45,160 nucleotides of DNA, taken from positions 1 to 45,160 of the forward strand of contig NZ_JALN02000004.1 of the NCBI RefSeq assembly GCF_000559085.1, written 5' to 3'. A model generated the notes under the pieces. It was not told where the DNA came from and did not search any database. It saw only the letters and a list, made by a program, of their open reading frames with translations. The DNA is from Mycolicibacterium aromaticivorans JS19b1 = JCM 16368. GTDB lineage: Bacteria > Actinomycetota > Actinomycetes > Mycobacteriales > Mycobacteriaceae. The translations under genes were made by a program, and so were the position numbers. Each line of letters starts with the position of its first letter. The stretch's first letter is position 1. Positions 17,457 to 24,971 of this stretch are shown here, piece by piece.

Positions 17457-17489
17457 GTTATAGCGCTATAACGCTATAACGCTAGTTAT
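17457..17489. repeat. AACGCTAT repeats downstream of parB
   Basis: Contains GTTATAGCGCTATAACGCTA and a further AACGCTAGTTAT, that is overlapping AACGCTA units in both directions with perfect dyads (TTATAGCGCTATAA). The same unit is arrayed before parA (18661-18765). Probably a centromere-like site bound by the small ParB protein; it also spans the parB stop. Confidence 0.6.
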
Positions 17490-17941
17490 CCGCGTTTGCG
17501 GCCGGGACCGGTGTGACCTGCGGCGTTGCGTTGTAGTTCGGCAATCACCTCAGCGGCGTCGAGCTCGTCGGCAAGGCGGGTGAGTGCAAGTCGAACGACA
17601 GCGCTCCGGGTAGCGTCGACGCGCGGTCTGGTGTTTCGGGCGGCGGAGCGCACAGTTTCCAGGTAGGCGTCGCTCTGTTCGTCAAGATAGATCGACACTT
17701 TGGTGAGGTCGCTGTTATTGGCGGCGGCGGGGGCGATCGGTTCTGGTGGCGCCGGCTTTGAGGTCGGTGTGACGCTCGGCGTCGGCCTCGCCGGGTCGGG
17801 GGCCTTAGCGTCGGATTGCTGGCCGCCCGGGCTGGGCATCTCAACGGGTGTACGGCGTGGCTGGTGCCGCGGGGGCGGCACTGCCCGCTTGGATGGGGTC
17901 TTGGTGCGCATCGCGGTGAGGGAGTCAAGGCCATCAGCCAT
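17486..17941 (-). CDS. ParB-like centromere-binding protein (RHH)
   Basis: 151 residues. The first about 85 are disordered and rich in Pro, Ala and Lys (P-P-P-R-H-Q-P-R-R-T-P). The rest is a ribbon-helix-helix: T-K-V-S-I-Y-L-D-E-Q-S as the strand, then D-A-Y-L-E-T-V-R-S-A-A-R and S-A-V-V-R-L-A-L-T-R-L-A as helices. It overlaps the end of parA by eight bases, as usual for a par operon. It is expected to bind the AACGCTA arrays on either side, pair plasmids for ParA, and repress its own operon. Confidence 0.8.
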   Translation of the reverse strand: MADGLDSLTAMRTKTPSKRAVPPPRHQPRRTPVEMPSPGGQQSDAKAPDPARPTPSVTPTSKPAPPEPIAPAAANNSDLTKVSIYLDEQSDAYLETVRSAARNTRPRVDATRSAVVRLALTRLADELDAAEVIAELQRNAAGHTGPGRKRG

Positions 17942-18653
17942 GAACGTATTCCTTTACGAACGTGCTCAGGTCGTTCAGTGCAGTAGCGACCTTTTGTAGC
18001 GACTTGGCGGGTGGTGCTTCGGCGGTAATGGCGATGCGCTTTTTGCGGGTGCCGACATGCAGAGCGGTTGGAATCGGGGGAGCTACCTGCACGGGTGTGC
18101 CGTCGATGATGGTGCGAAGGCGCTGAATCTCGGCGGCCGGCGGCGTGGTGGGCACGAAGTTCGGGACGATGACCAGCGGGTAGTCGGCGATCTCATTGAC
18201 TAACTCGGCGGTCGCGTCGAGCTCGGCGGTACGCAGCGCGGTGGGCGCCAGGACGATGTTGGCGACCGCCAGGGCGCCGTGGGCAGCCGGGCTTGCTCCG
18301 GGGTGAGTGTCGACGACGATCCAGTCCGTATCCCATTCCTGCGCCCACTTTGTCAGCGCGTCGGCCATGGTGTTGGCGTCGGGTTGGTGGTCGTAGAGAT
18401 CGGGATGGCCAGGGATAAGGGCTGGCTTCTTGAAGCCGCGCATGGGTCGCGGCGCTGGGGCGCCTGGTTCTAGCGCATCCAGAAGACGGGCGCGGGGATG
18501 GTCTTGGGGGCGATATCCCCATTTTGCTGTGACTCCCCCACCGTCGTGTTCAAGGTCGACAAGGACGGCATCGAGAAGAAAGGCCAGTTCGTAGGCCAAA
18601 AACGACTTGCCAACCCCCCCTTTGCGGGAGTGGCAGACGACGACAGCTGTCAT
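17934..18653 (-). CDS. parA: ParA-family partition ATPase
   Basis: 239 residues beginning M-T-A-V-V-V-C-H-S-R-K-G-G-V-G-K-S, a deviant Walker A motif (residues 11-17) with the signature lysine of ParA/MinD ATPases. D-L-E-H-D-G-G is the A' motif and D-W-I-V-V-D-T-H-P-G the Walker B segment. It is of the short type without an N-terminal HTH, which matches the small RHH-type partner just downstream. It moves plasmid copies apart along the nucleoid. The repeat array at 18661-18765 covers its promoter, so the operon is probably autoregulated. Confidence 0.93.
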   Translation of the reverse strand: MTAVVVCHSRKGGVGKSFLAYELAFLLDAVLVDLEHDGGGVTAKWGYRPQDHPRARLLDALEPGAPAPRPMRGFKKPALIPGHPDLYDHQPDANTMADALTKWAQEWDTDWIVVDTHPGASPAAHGALAVANIVLAPTALRTAELDATAELVNEIADYPLVIVPNFVPTTPPAAEIQRLRTIIDGTPVQVAPPIPTALHVGTRKKRIAITAEAPPAKSLQKVATALNDLSTFVKEYVHG

Positions 18654-18660
18654 GAAACAT

Positions 18661-18765
18661 CATTCTAGCTCCTGAACGCTAAACCGTTAGAACGTTCTAG
18701 CATTCAAACGCTTTAGCGTTTTATTGCTAGAACGTTAAAGCGTTATAGCATTATGGCGCTGTATT
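18661..18765. repeat. par centromere/operator array before parA
   Basis: About 100 bases filled with degenerate AACGCTA / AACGTTA units in both orientations: GAACGCTAAACCGTTAGAAC, AACGTTCTAGC, AAACGCTTTAGCG, CTAGAACGTTAAAGCGTTA, TAGCATTATGGCGCT. It lies directly before the parA start and resembles the smaller array at the end of parB. The likely role is parS-like site and operator for the RHH protein. Confidence 0.7.
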
Positions 18766-18866
18766 ATTGGAGCTCGCATGTCCCTCGATCAGCCCTCTCT
18801 ACGGTGGCTTGGAGGCTCTTTGCGATCGGGGGCGCTTGCCGCCGCCGGGCACTCACGCCCACGACG

Positions 18867-18933
18867 CCGGTACATCGACGACGTCAAACCAACTGAGCAA
18901 CGGATTATGAGTCCATTGCTCACGCTGTACCGG
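18867..18933 (-). other. tRNA-like element with Met/Ile CAU anticodon arm
   Basis: Read on the minus strand, GAGCAATGGA pairs with TCCGTTGCTC over ten positions (one G-U) around a seven-base loop CTCATAA, exactly the anticodon loop of a CAU tRNA (U33, A37). The arm is enclosed by a perfect 8-bp outer stem, CCGGTACA (18867-18874) with TGTACCGG (18926-18933). There is no D arm and no normal T arm, so it is not a working tRNA gene. A mimic, decoy or decayed tRNA. Confidence 0.6.
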
Positions 18934-18959
18934 GGCAAATTCAGACCTAGGGATTAGGA

Positions 18960-19020
18960 AGGCCCTTGCTCGCGCACGCCGGACCCGCTGATTAAGAGTC
19001 AGCGGGTATGAGCGAGGCCT
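18960..19020 (-). other. tRNA-like element with Lys CUU anticodon arm
   Basis: Minus strand: CCCGCTGA pairs perfectly with TCAGCGGG around loop CTCTTAA (18984-19006), the canonical lysine CUU anticodon loop. An outer stem of about 11 pairs with one bulge joins AGGCCCTTGCTC (18960-18971) and GAGCGAGGCCT (19010-19020). No D arm; the 12 bases GCGCACGCCGGA occupy the place of the T arm. Not a functional tRNA. Confidence 0.6.
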
Positions 19021-19085
19021 CGGTTCCAGGCCACGACCGACCAACCTGGGACCTGCGGATTAAAAGTCCGTAGGTCAGAGCGAGG
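19018..19085 (-). other. tRNA-like element with Lys UUU anticodon arm
   Basis: Minus strand: GACCTACGGA pairs with TCCGCAGGTC (one A-C mismatch) around loop CTTTTAA (19050-19076), the canonical lysine UUU loop. It is followed by a T-arm-like CCAGG/CCTGG stem with an oversized 14-base loop (19026-19049), and an outer stem CCTCG (minus, 19085-19081) with CGAGG (19022-19018). No D arm. Among the three it is closest to a cloverleaf, and lies 48 bases after the nuclease stop on the same strand. Confidence 0.6.
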
Positions 19086-19132
19086 ATGTCAGTCGACGCA
19101 ATGAGCTGAGGATGCGTGGCGCGAGCGACAGC

Positions 19133-20260
19133 TTAGTCAGAGGCAGGCTGCGGCGGCACAGGAACAAGTCCGGTGAGCTGCGCGAACGGCGCGACGGTGA
19201 GCATTTCGTCGAGGGTGTCGACGGTGAAGACGCGGCCGTCGGTATCGCGCAGGACTGGTCCGAGTGTGTCGTTGACGCGTTTCCAGCCGGCGCCGCCGAG
19301 CACCGCGAGTAGGGGGACCCCGCCTAGTCGGGTGCTTTCGGCGCGGAGGCGTTCGAATCGTGCGGCTTTATCGCGGGCGGTGCCCCCGTCGTTGGTGGCT
19401 TTGCATTCCAGCATCGCGCGCAGCGTGTCGTTGTTGTCGAACACGACGAAGTCCGGTGCGGGAGTGACTGTTACTTGGAATCGGGCGGCGATGTCGCCTT
19501 GGTTATGGCTGCCGGTTCTGATGTGGGGAATGCCGGCTTGTTCGAAGAGGGCTTGTACGGCGTCTTCGAGGAGGTCTCCTCGTTGGGTGGAGGTGGCGTC
19601 GAGGACCTGGCGGAATGCGCCGCCGTAGTGGCGTTGATGGAGGAAATGGTGGTAGGGCACACCGCCGGTAGCGAGTTGGCGGACGGTGTCCCAGCCGTCG
19701 CGGGTGTCGAATTTGTCTTGCTTGCTGTGCAGGCCTGGTGGGGCGTCGGAGAACAGCTCCCGCCGAATCAACTGGTCGATGGTGACGGCGACGACGTGCG
19801 CTTCAGCCGGGTTGAACTGACTGTTTCCGCGTTCGGCGGCATCGACACGACCGCCGCTGATGGCCCCGCTCAGGTTGAGTTGCTGGGCGACGAGCGTGGT
19901 GCTGTCGGCGAATTCATTGCGGACTAGCCCGCAGATGGTTCGGAAAACCAGCAGGGTTCGGGCATCAGCGCTGAGAACGGTACTGAGGTCGTCGACGCTG
20001 ACATTGGCGAAGGCCGCGGTGCCGTCAGAGGCCACTTGGTAGACCTGGTCGAAGTAGGCGTCGTCGTAGAAGGGGGCGTCGTGGACGTAGGCGAAGTCGG
20101 CGATGAGGTGCGGTACGTACAGTTCGCGTGCGATGGTCGCGTAAATCTTGGGCTGGTCGTCGGTGCCGTGGCGTTGGGGGACATAGCGGAATTCGGTGAC
20201 GCGGGTGTCCCAGGTGTCGGCGGCCGTGATGGCGGCGACAGTTTCTTCGACGGTGGTCAC
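19133..20260 (-). CDS. Probable type II restriction endonuclease (PD-(D/E)XK)
   Basis: 375 residues. The likely catalytic core is A-P-D-F-V-V-F-D near residue 270, then M-L-E-C-K-A near 284, followed by a basic helix (R-D-K-A-A-R-F-E-R-L-R), the order expected of PD-(D/E)XK nucleases. A conserved-looking G-D-L-L-E-D-A-V-Q-A-L-F-E segment precedes it, as in many restriction enzymes (the active-site Glu helix). Its start overlaps the methyltransferase stop by four bases, so the two are translationally coupled and form an R-M pair. Recognition sequence not predictable. The tRNA-like cluster follows its stop. Confidence 0.78.
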   Translation of the reverse strand: MTTVEETVAAITAADTWDTRVTEFRYVPQRHGTDDQPKIYATIARELYVPHLIADFAYVHDAPFYDDAYFDQVYQVASDGTAAFANVSVDDLSTVLSADARTLLVFRTICGLVRNEFADSTTLVAQQLNLSGAISGGRVDAAERGNSQFNPAEAHVVAVTIDQLIRRELFSDAPPGLHSKQDKFDTRDGWDTVRQLATGGVPYHHFLHQRHYGGAFRQVLDATSTQRGDLLEDAVQALFEQAGIPHIRTGSHNQGDIAARFQVTVTPAPDFVVFDNNDTLRAMLECKATNDGGTARDKAARFERLRAESTRLGGVPLLAVLGGAGWKRVNDTLGPVLRDTDGRVFTVDTLDEMLTVAPFAQLTGLVPVPPQPASD

Positions 20261-21141
20261 TGGCCGATGGCGTGCAGGACGGCTGGTGGGTCGGTCGCGA
20301 TGTCTGCAGCGAGGCGTCGGCGCGCTTCGGTGGCGAAGTGTTCGTGCAGCTCGAACCCGAGGGCCCGGCGGCCGTAGCGGCGTCCGACGACGACAGTGGT
20401 CCCACTGCCCGCGAAAGGGTCGACAACCAGGCCGTCGGCGGGGCTGGCGCAGCGGATGAAGAACTCGGCGAGGCCTTCCGGCATGGCGGCGGTGTGGGCG
20501 ACGCCGCGGTGTTGGTTGTAGGTCTGGGCGACGGACACGACGTTGCCGGGATCGGCTCCTCCACGCAGGTAGGTCTTGGTGCGGTCTCTGCCGAATCCAG
20601 CCTCGGTGGTGCGTCGACCGTTCGCGTCTTGGCGCCGGCGGGCGATTTCGGCGGCATCAGCTTTATAGGGGACGCGCACCGCGTCGAGGTCGAAGTAGGG
20701 GCGGCCGCCTTTGGCGAAGTGGTAGACGTACTCGAACGAATCCTTGGTGCGCGGCCCGAATTTGCCTGGTACCGCATTGGGTTTGGCCCAAATGTAGGTC
20801 TCGATCCAGCGCCAGCCCATGTCTTGGAGCGCCAGGACCAGTTGGTAGACGTAGGGGTGTCGTTGGCCACGAAGCGGGCCCCGGTTAGCGACGCGGTTTT
20901 TGATGTTGATGATCATGCTGCCGGTTTCGGTGGTGGCGGCCAGCATTTCTTTGGCGTAGGGCAGGAACCAGTCGACGTAGTGGTCGGGGTGTATGCGGCT
21001 GTAGGCGCGAGCGTCGGCGTAGGGGGGAGATGTGAAGAAGAGATCGACGCTGGCTTCGGGTAGCCGGGGGAGCAGTTCGGCGGCATCTCCGTGAACGATT
21101 CCCTCGCCCAGCATGCGGCGCACCTGGCGCGAGGTGGTCAT
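20257..21141 (-). CDS. DNA methyltransferase, N4/N6 amino type (TSPPY)
   Basis: 294 residues from the ATG at 21141, behind a TAGGA ten bases upstream; a longer frame reaches 21429 but overlaps the recombinase end. The catalytic motif IV is T-S-P-P-Y (residues 37-41) and the SAM-binding motif I follows late, F-A-G-S-G-T-T near 242, the beta-class order typical of N4-cytosine methyltransferases (N6-adenine not excluded). It protects the DNA against the coupled nuclease. A 13-bp palindrome at 21157-21169 lies before its start and may control it. Confidence 0.92.
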   Translation of the reverse strand: MTTSRQVRRMLGEGIVHGDAAELLPRLPEASVDLFFTSPPYADARAYSRIHPDHYVDWFLPYAKEMLAATTETGSMIINIKNRVANRGPLRGQRHPYVYQLVLALQDMGWRWIETYIWAKPNAVPGKFGPRTKDSFEYVYHFAKGGRPYFDLDAVRVPYKADAAEIARRRQDANGRRTTEAGFGRDRTKTYLRGGADPGNVVSVAQTYNQHRGVAHTAAMPEGLAEFFIRCASPADGLVVDPFAGSGTTVVVGRRYGRRALGFELHEHFATEARRRLAADIATDPPAVLHAIGQ

Positions 21142-21156
21142 GGCCGAAATCCTACG

Positions 21157-21169
21157 AGAGACAGTCTCT
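21157..21169. promoter_or_regulatory. Palindrome before the methyltransferase start
   Basis: AGAGAC-A-GTCTCT, perfect 6-bp arms around one base, in the 82-bp gap between the recombinase stop (21224) and the methyltransferase ATG (21141). Possible operator for timing R-M expression, or a target of the methyltransferase; no regulator gene is adjacent. Confidence 0.45.
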
Positions 21170-21223
21170 TTGTTGAGGTAGACGCACTCGAAGAGATGCC
21201 GGAACCCGGCACGGGAGGAGCAT

Positions 21224-22255
21224 TCACAATCCGAGTTGGGTGGCGGCGTTGTCGTCCCAGGCCTGGTGGATTCGCACGTAGGTGCCGATGGTGGCCAGGG
21301 ATCGATGGCGGGTTTGGTGGGCGATGGCGCGATCGGAGGCTCCGCGCAGGTGGGCGTGGGTGACGAAACCGGCGCGCAGGCTGTGGGCGCTGTAGGGGCG
21401 GGGGTCGATGCCGGCCCGGGCGATGGCATTTTGGACCAGGGTGTTGATGGATTCGGGGTGCAGCCGTCGGGGCAGGGGTCGGTTGCCTTTCGAAACGGGG
21501 CGGAACACGGGTCCGTCGGTGATGTCGGCGGCCGCCATCCAGGCCTGTAGCGCGGCCACCGGGGATCGGGCGGGGTGGGTGCCGTGCGGGGCGACGACGA
21601 GTTCGGCGTGTTCTCCGGTCTGGTTGGTTTTGGAGCGAGCGATGGACAGGACCAGGCCGTTGGGATGGTCGCTTAGGTGAGCGACATCGAGCGCGGCGAG
21701 TTCGCTGCGGCGCAGAGCGGTGACGAATCCGACGAGGAGCAGGGCGCGGTCTCGTAGGCCGGCGAGATCAGGTTCGGCGGGTCGACCGGGGGCAGTCCAG
21801 GTGCGGGTGACGGGGCAGGCATCGAGGACGTCGAACAGTAGCGGGGGCATGAGGGGGGTCGCTTGCTCGGGTGGAGTGGTGTGGGTACGGCGGATGCCTT
21901 CCCAGACCGCAAGGACGCGGGCGTTGGTGGTGGGGTCGGGCAGGTCGTGCACGGTGTGGGCGAATTTGATGGCCGACAGACGCCGGCTCATGGTGCCGAC
22001 TTTGGCGCCGCGCTCGGCGAGAGTGGTGAGGTAGCCGGTGATCGCGGCGGCCTCGGCGGGCAGCGACGCGGTGTTGGTGGTGGTGCACCAGGTGGTGAAT
22101 TCCGCCCAGTCGGAGCGGTAGCCGCGCATGGTGTTGGCGGCGCGGGCTGCGGTGACGTAGCGGGCTTCGGTGGCGGTCAGGGAGTCGTCCGCGACGATGA
22201 CGGACGGGTCTGTGTCCCGGTGCGGACGATTGACCGGGCCGGCGACGTCCATCAT
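21224..22255 (-). CDS. Tyrosine recombinase/integrase coupled to the ATPase gene
   Basis: 343 residues from the ATG at 22255, whose ATGA overlaps the stop of the ATPase gene; an upstream start at 22276 would overlap more. The N-terminal SAM-like core-binding region (T-M-R-G-Y-R-S-D-W-A-E-F-T-T-W-C) is followed by a catalytic domain with all marks: A-L-R-R-S-E-L (Arg I), H-S-L-R-A-G (His-x-x-Arg), H-Q-T-R-H-R-S (His), and I-G-T-Y-V-R (Tyr nucleophile). It could act as plasmid multimer resolvase, as recombinase for the 44-bp sites, or as part of the defence operon. Position between an SMC-type ATPase and an R-M pair is unusual. Confidence 0.92.
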   Translation of the reverse strand: MMDVAGPVNRPHRDTDPSVIVADDSLTATEARYVTAARAANTMRGYRSDWAEFTTWCTTTNTASLPAEAAAITGYLTTLAERGAKVGTMSRRLSAIKFAHTVHDLPDPTTNARVLAVWEGIRRTHTTPPEQATPLMPPLLFDVLDACPVTRTWTAPGRPAEPDLAGLRDRALLLVGFVTALRRSELAALDVAHLSDHPNGLVLSIARSKTNQTGEHAELVVAPHGTHPARSPVAALQAWMAAADITDGPVFRPVSKGNRPLPRRLHPESINTLVQNAIARAGIDPRPYSAHSLRAGFVTHAHLRGASDRAIAHQTRHRSLATIGTYVRIHQAWDDNAATQLGL

Positions 22256-24807
22256 TGCAAAAGTCCACCCGGCCAATGGTTTTGGTGGGCCTTGGCGATT
22301 TTGCGGAGGTTCTTGGCGGTTTGCTTGAGTTCCCCGGATGAGGGGACGTCGTCGTCATGACTGCCGGGGTTGAGCACCTTGGGGAACAGCTTCCATTGTC
22401 CTTGTTCAGCGTTGCCGCCGACGACCAGGGGCAGCACTCGGGGAAGGAGGTCACCGAGATTCTTGGACTTGACGTCGGCGACGGAGGTAGGCGTGCCGTT
22501 CTGCGTGAGGTTGGTGGCGATGATCTGCTTGGCCAGACGTTCGGCGGCCGACCGCAGGGTGTTGCAGGCCGAGCGGCGGCCCTTCGCGGTGGGGGAGTTG
22601 AGGCTTTCTTGCGCTTCGAGCATGAGCTGGCCGAAGGCATCGGCGGTCTGGGTGGACTCCGGACCGGCGATCACGTCGATCAGATCGAGTCGGTAGGACA
22701 GCCCGTTGCTGCTGCTGCCGTGGCTGGAGTAGGCCCATTCTGCGAGCTTGCCGTCGAAGGTGCTGACGATGACCTGGACACCGGCGTTGAGTAGTTCGGC
22801 CAAGGTGTCCTGGACGAAAGTGAGCCGATGATCGGAGTCGCTGCCGGGGATGGGGTCGTCCAGAACCACCACACGTGACCCCAGGAGTTCGGTGCGGGCC
22901 AGGAAGATCGACAGGCCCAGGGCATTGAGTTGCGAGTCGCTGTAGACGCCGAGGGCTTCCCGCGTCACCGGCGTGCTGAGCAGGTCGATGCGCAGGTCGG
23001 CGACGAGGTTGACGAACAGAGTTCCGCCGGCTCGGCGTTTGATGCCGCCGAAGCCGACGAGTTCGTCGGGGCGGATGGTGGTCCACCACTTGGTGATGGT
23101 GTCGCTCATCTGGGTGAAACGCGTATCCAGGACAGCGCCGGCCGCTGTGTTCAAGGCCTTTTCGGCGGTGTTGAGGCGCCGGATGGTCTGTTGTCGGGTG
23201 GCCTCGGTCACGACGTCGGCGACCAGTTCGGCACGACGGTTTAGCAGGTCGGCGACCTCTCGGAGACCGCTGAGGGCGGTGCGGTCGCGGGTGACCGCGT
23301 CGACCGCCGCGCGCAGCGCCATGGCGGTCTCGGCGTAACGGGTGCTGACCGTCGTGAGGTGCGCCAGGGCGGCGGCAAGGCTTGCACAACCCTCAGTGAG
23401 GTCGCCGTTGACGGGGTGGCGTCCGGCGATGGCATCGCCGGCATGCTCGACGGCGCCGCGCACCGTCGTGGCGGCGGTGGTGACGGTGGTGACGGCGTCG
23501 GTGAGCTCGCCCGTCCGGGCGTGGGCGTCGGCGGCAAGGGCAGGGTCCAGGCCCAGGTCACGCAGACCGTCGGTGGCACGGGTCAGTTGTTCGGCCGACC
23601 AGCGGGCAGCAGCCGGTGCCGAGCGTGTCGCGGCCGCTACCAGCTGGTCGAGGTCGCGGCGGGCGTCGGCGAGGGCATCGATGCTCGATCGTGCTGTGTC
23701 GGTGAGCGATTGGGTCCGGCGGAGATGCTCACGCAACACCGCGAGACGATCGGGTGTTAAGGCGTCGCCGGTTCCGCAGACTGGGCAGTCGACGGGGTGG
23801 TCCAGGGTGGCGTACTCGTCGACGGCCAGGACCGCTTCGAATACCGGGGTGTGCTGAGCGACATGCTCGTCGACACCAGCCAAAGCAGCGCGGTAGGGGT
23901 CGAGATCCGGTGGTGTTGGCGCTTGACCGGGTGGCGGCTCGACGGTGAACGCCGAGAGTGGGAACGCTTGTTCCCGTTGGTCTTCTAATGCCGCGGCGAG
24001 GGCAGCGCGGAGTTCGTCGAGATCGACGATGCGGGCGGGTCCGTCGGGATCACCGCGGCGGTCTAGGACGGCGTTGCCGGCGTCCAGCAGGGCGCGCTCG
24101 ACGGCGGTGGCGGCCGCCTCTGCGGTGATGGGCTTCTTGACCAGGATGGTGAACGAATCGCTCGTCGAAGCGGCTGGAGTTCCGGCGAGGGTTCCTAACT
24201 GCCGTAGTGCACTGCCTGGTTGTTCGGCCTCGACACGGCCGCGCGCGGCGCGCACGCGCTCGCGGAACCGGTCGAGGTCGGTGAGCGAGAGCAGTGCCTT
24301 GAAGTAGCCGACGCGTTGCTTGGGTTCGGTGGATAGCACGTGGCGCAGGGTGTGCTGTAAGAGCACCGGTGCGCGCACCGGCGGGTCGGCCAAGGGAAAG
24401 CCGACTTGATCGAGGTTGTCGGCTTCGACACCGTCGATGAGCAGGCGGCTGTCGCATTCGGTGCCTTGTCCGAAGTCGCAGAGCAGTTCGCGGCGGACCT
24501 CATGCGTGATGCCGGCAGCGTCGCGGATCACCGCGGCGACGTAGACATTGGTGTCGGCGGCCGGGAGATGAGCGTTGCGCAGGCTGTCGTGATACTCGGC
24601 TTTCGACCCGCCGAGCATGTCGCGGCGGCTGCTGAGACCGCTGATGAGGAATTCGATGGCCTCGGCAAAGCTCGTCTTGCCTTGACTGTTGCCGGCGTGC
24701 ACGACCACCAGGGGCGCGTCGAGTTGCAGGGTACGGGCCTCGGTGCCGAAGGCCCGGAAGCCGCGGACCTCGAGCGATACCAGACGCGGGCCGGTGGCCG
24801 TGGTCAT
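22252..24807 (-). CDS. Rad50/RloC-like zinc-hook ATPase, candidate anticodon nuclease
   Basis: 851 residues. Walker A is G-N-S-Q-G-K-T-S (39-46). A long helical, coiled-coil-type middle carries one zinc-hook motif C-P-V-C-G near 340. The ABC signature is Y-S-D-S-Q-L-N-A-L near 620, and Walker B is V-V-V-L-D-D-P-I near 645; the D-D-P form is that of PrrC/RloC proteins rather than Rad50. After the ATPase, about 180 residues follow with N-T-L-R-S-A-A-E (R-x3-E near 750) and G-S-H near 815, comparable to the R-x3-E...H anticodon-nuclease triad of PrrC/RloC. That assignment is mine and tentative; other Rad50-like defence ATPases such as Lamassu LmuB are alternatives. Starts by ATGA overlap with a 55-aa gene. 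Confidence 0.8.
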   Translation of the reverse strand: MTTATGPRLVSLEVRGFRAFGTEARTLQLDAPLVVVHAGNSQGKTSFAEAIEFLISGLSSRRDMLGGSKAEYHDSLRNAHLPAADTNVYVAAVIRDAAGITHEVRRELLCDFGQGTECDSRLLIDGVEADNLDQVGFPLADPPVRAPVLLQHTLRHVLSTEPKQRVGYFKALLSLTDLDRFRERVRAARGRVEAEQPGSALRQLGTLAGTPAASTSDSFTILVKKPITAEAAATAVERALLDAGNAVLDRRGDPDGPARIVDLDELRAALAAALEDQREQAFPLSAFTVEPPPGQAPTPPDLDPYRAALAGVDEHVAQHTPVFEAVLAVDEYATLDHPVDCPVCGTGDALTPDRLAVLREHLRRTQSLTDTARSSIDALADARRDLDQLVAAATRSAPAAARWSAEQLTRATDGLRDLGLDPALAADAHARTGELTDAVTTVTTAATTVRGAVEHAGDAIAGRHPVNGDLTEGCASLAAALAHLTTVSTRYAETAMALRAAVDAVTRDRTALSGLREVADLLNRRAELVADVVTEATRQQTIRRLNTAEKALNTAAGAVLDTRFTQMSDTITKWWTTIRPDELVGFGGIKRRAGGTLFVNLVADLRIDLLSTPVTREALGVYSDSQLNALGLSIFLARTELLGSRVVVLDDPIPGSDSDHRLTFVQDTLAELLNAGVQVIVSTFDGKLAEWAYSSHGSSSNGLSYRLDLIDVIAGPESTQTADAFGQLMLEAQESLNSPTAKGRRSACNTLRSAAERLAKQIIATNLTQNGTPTSVADVKSKNLGDLLPRVLPLVVGGNAEQGQWKLFPKVLNPGSHDDDVPSSGELKQTAKNLRKIAKAHQNHWPGGLLQ

Positions 24808-24971
24808 GATTTCCGCCAGGTCGCGATGACTGCATCGAGCGCGTCGTCGAGCTCGTCGTCGGTGCGGGCCTGCGCGACGGCCTCGGCCAGGGCGCGAGCG
24901 TCGCGGGGGCCGGCGGTGGTGCCGGTCAGCTGGGCCAGCAGGGCGTCGAGGTTGGGCAGCAGGTCACTCAT
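24804..24971 (-). CDS. Small acidic 55-aa protein leading the ATPase operon
   Basis: ATG at 24971, TGA at 24804-24806 overlapping the ATPase ATG, so 55 codons tightly coupled. The sequence M-S-D-L-L-P-N-L-D-A-L-L-A-Q-L-T-G is followed by helices rich in Ala, Asp and Arg (A-R-A-L-A-E-A-V-A-Q-A-R, then D-D-E-L-D-D-A-L-D-A-V) and a basic T-W-R-K-S end. No known domain. By position it may be a regulator, inhibitor or assembly subunit of the ATPase, in the way small third components occur in multi-gene defence systems. Confidence 0.6.
   Translation of the reverse strand: MSDLLPNLDALLAQLTGTTAGPRDARALAEAVAQARTDDELDDALDAVIATWRKS

Noticed and set aside
17457..18765. CRISPR array in the AACGCTA repeats
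   Set aside because: Units are 7-8 bases, irregularly spaced and in both orientations, with no constant spacers and no cas genes; they flank par genes and fit a centromere.
18853..19044. 63-codon minus-strand frame across the tRNA-like cluster
   Set aside because: Its residues (L-E-P-R-P-R-S-Y-P-L-T-L-N-Q) are the familiar false translation of tRNA-Lys sequence; the RNA-like structures explain the region better.
18860..19100. Three functional tRNA genes
   Set aside because: No D arms, no normal T loops and no standard acceptor ends; only the anticodon arms are canonical.
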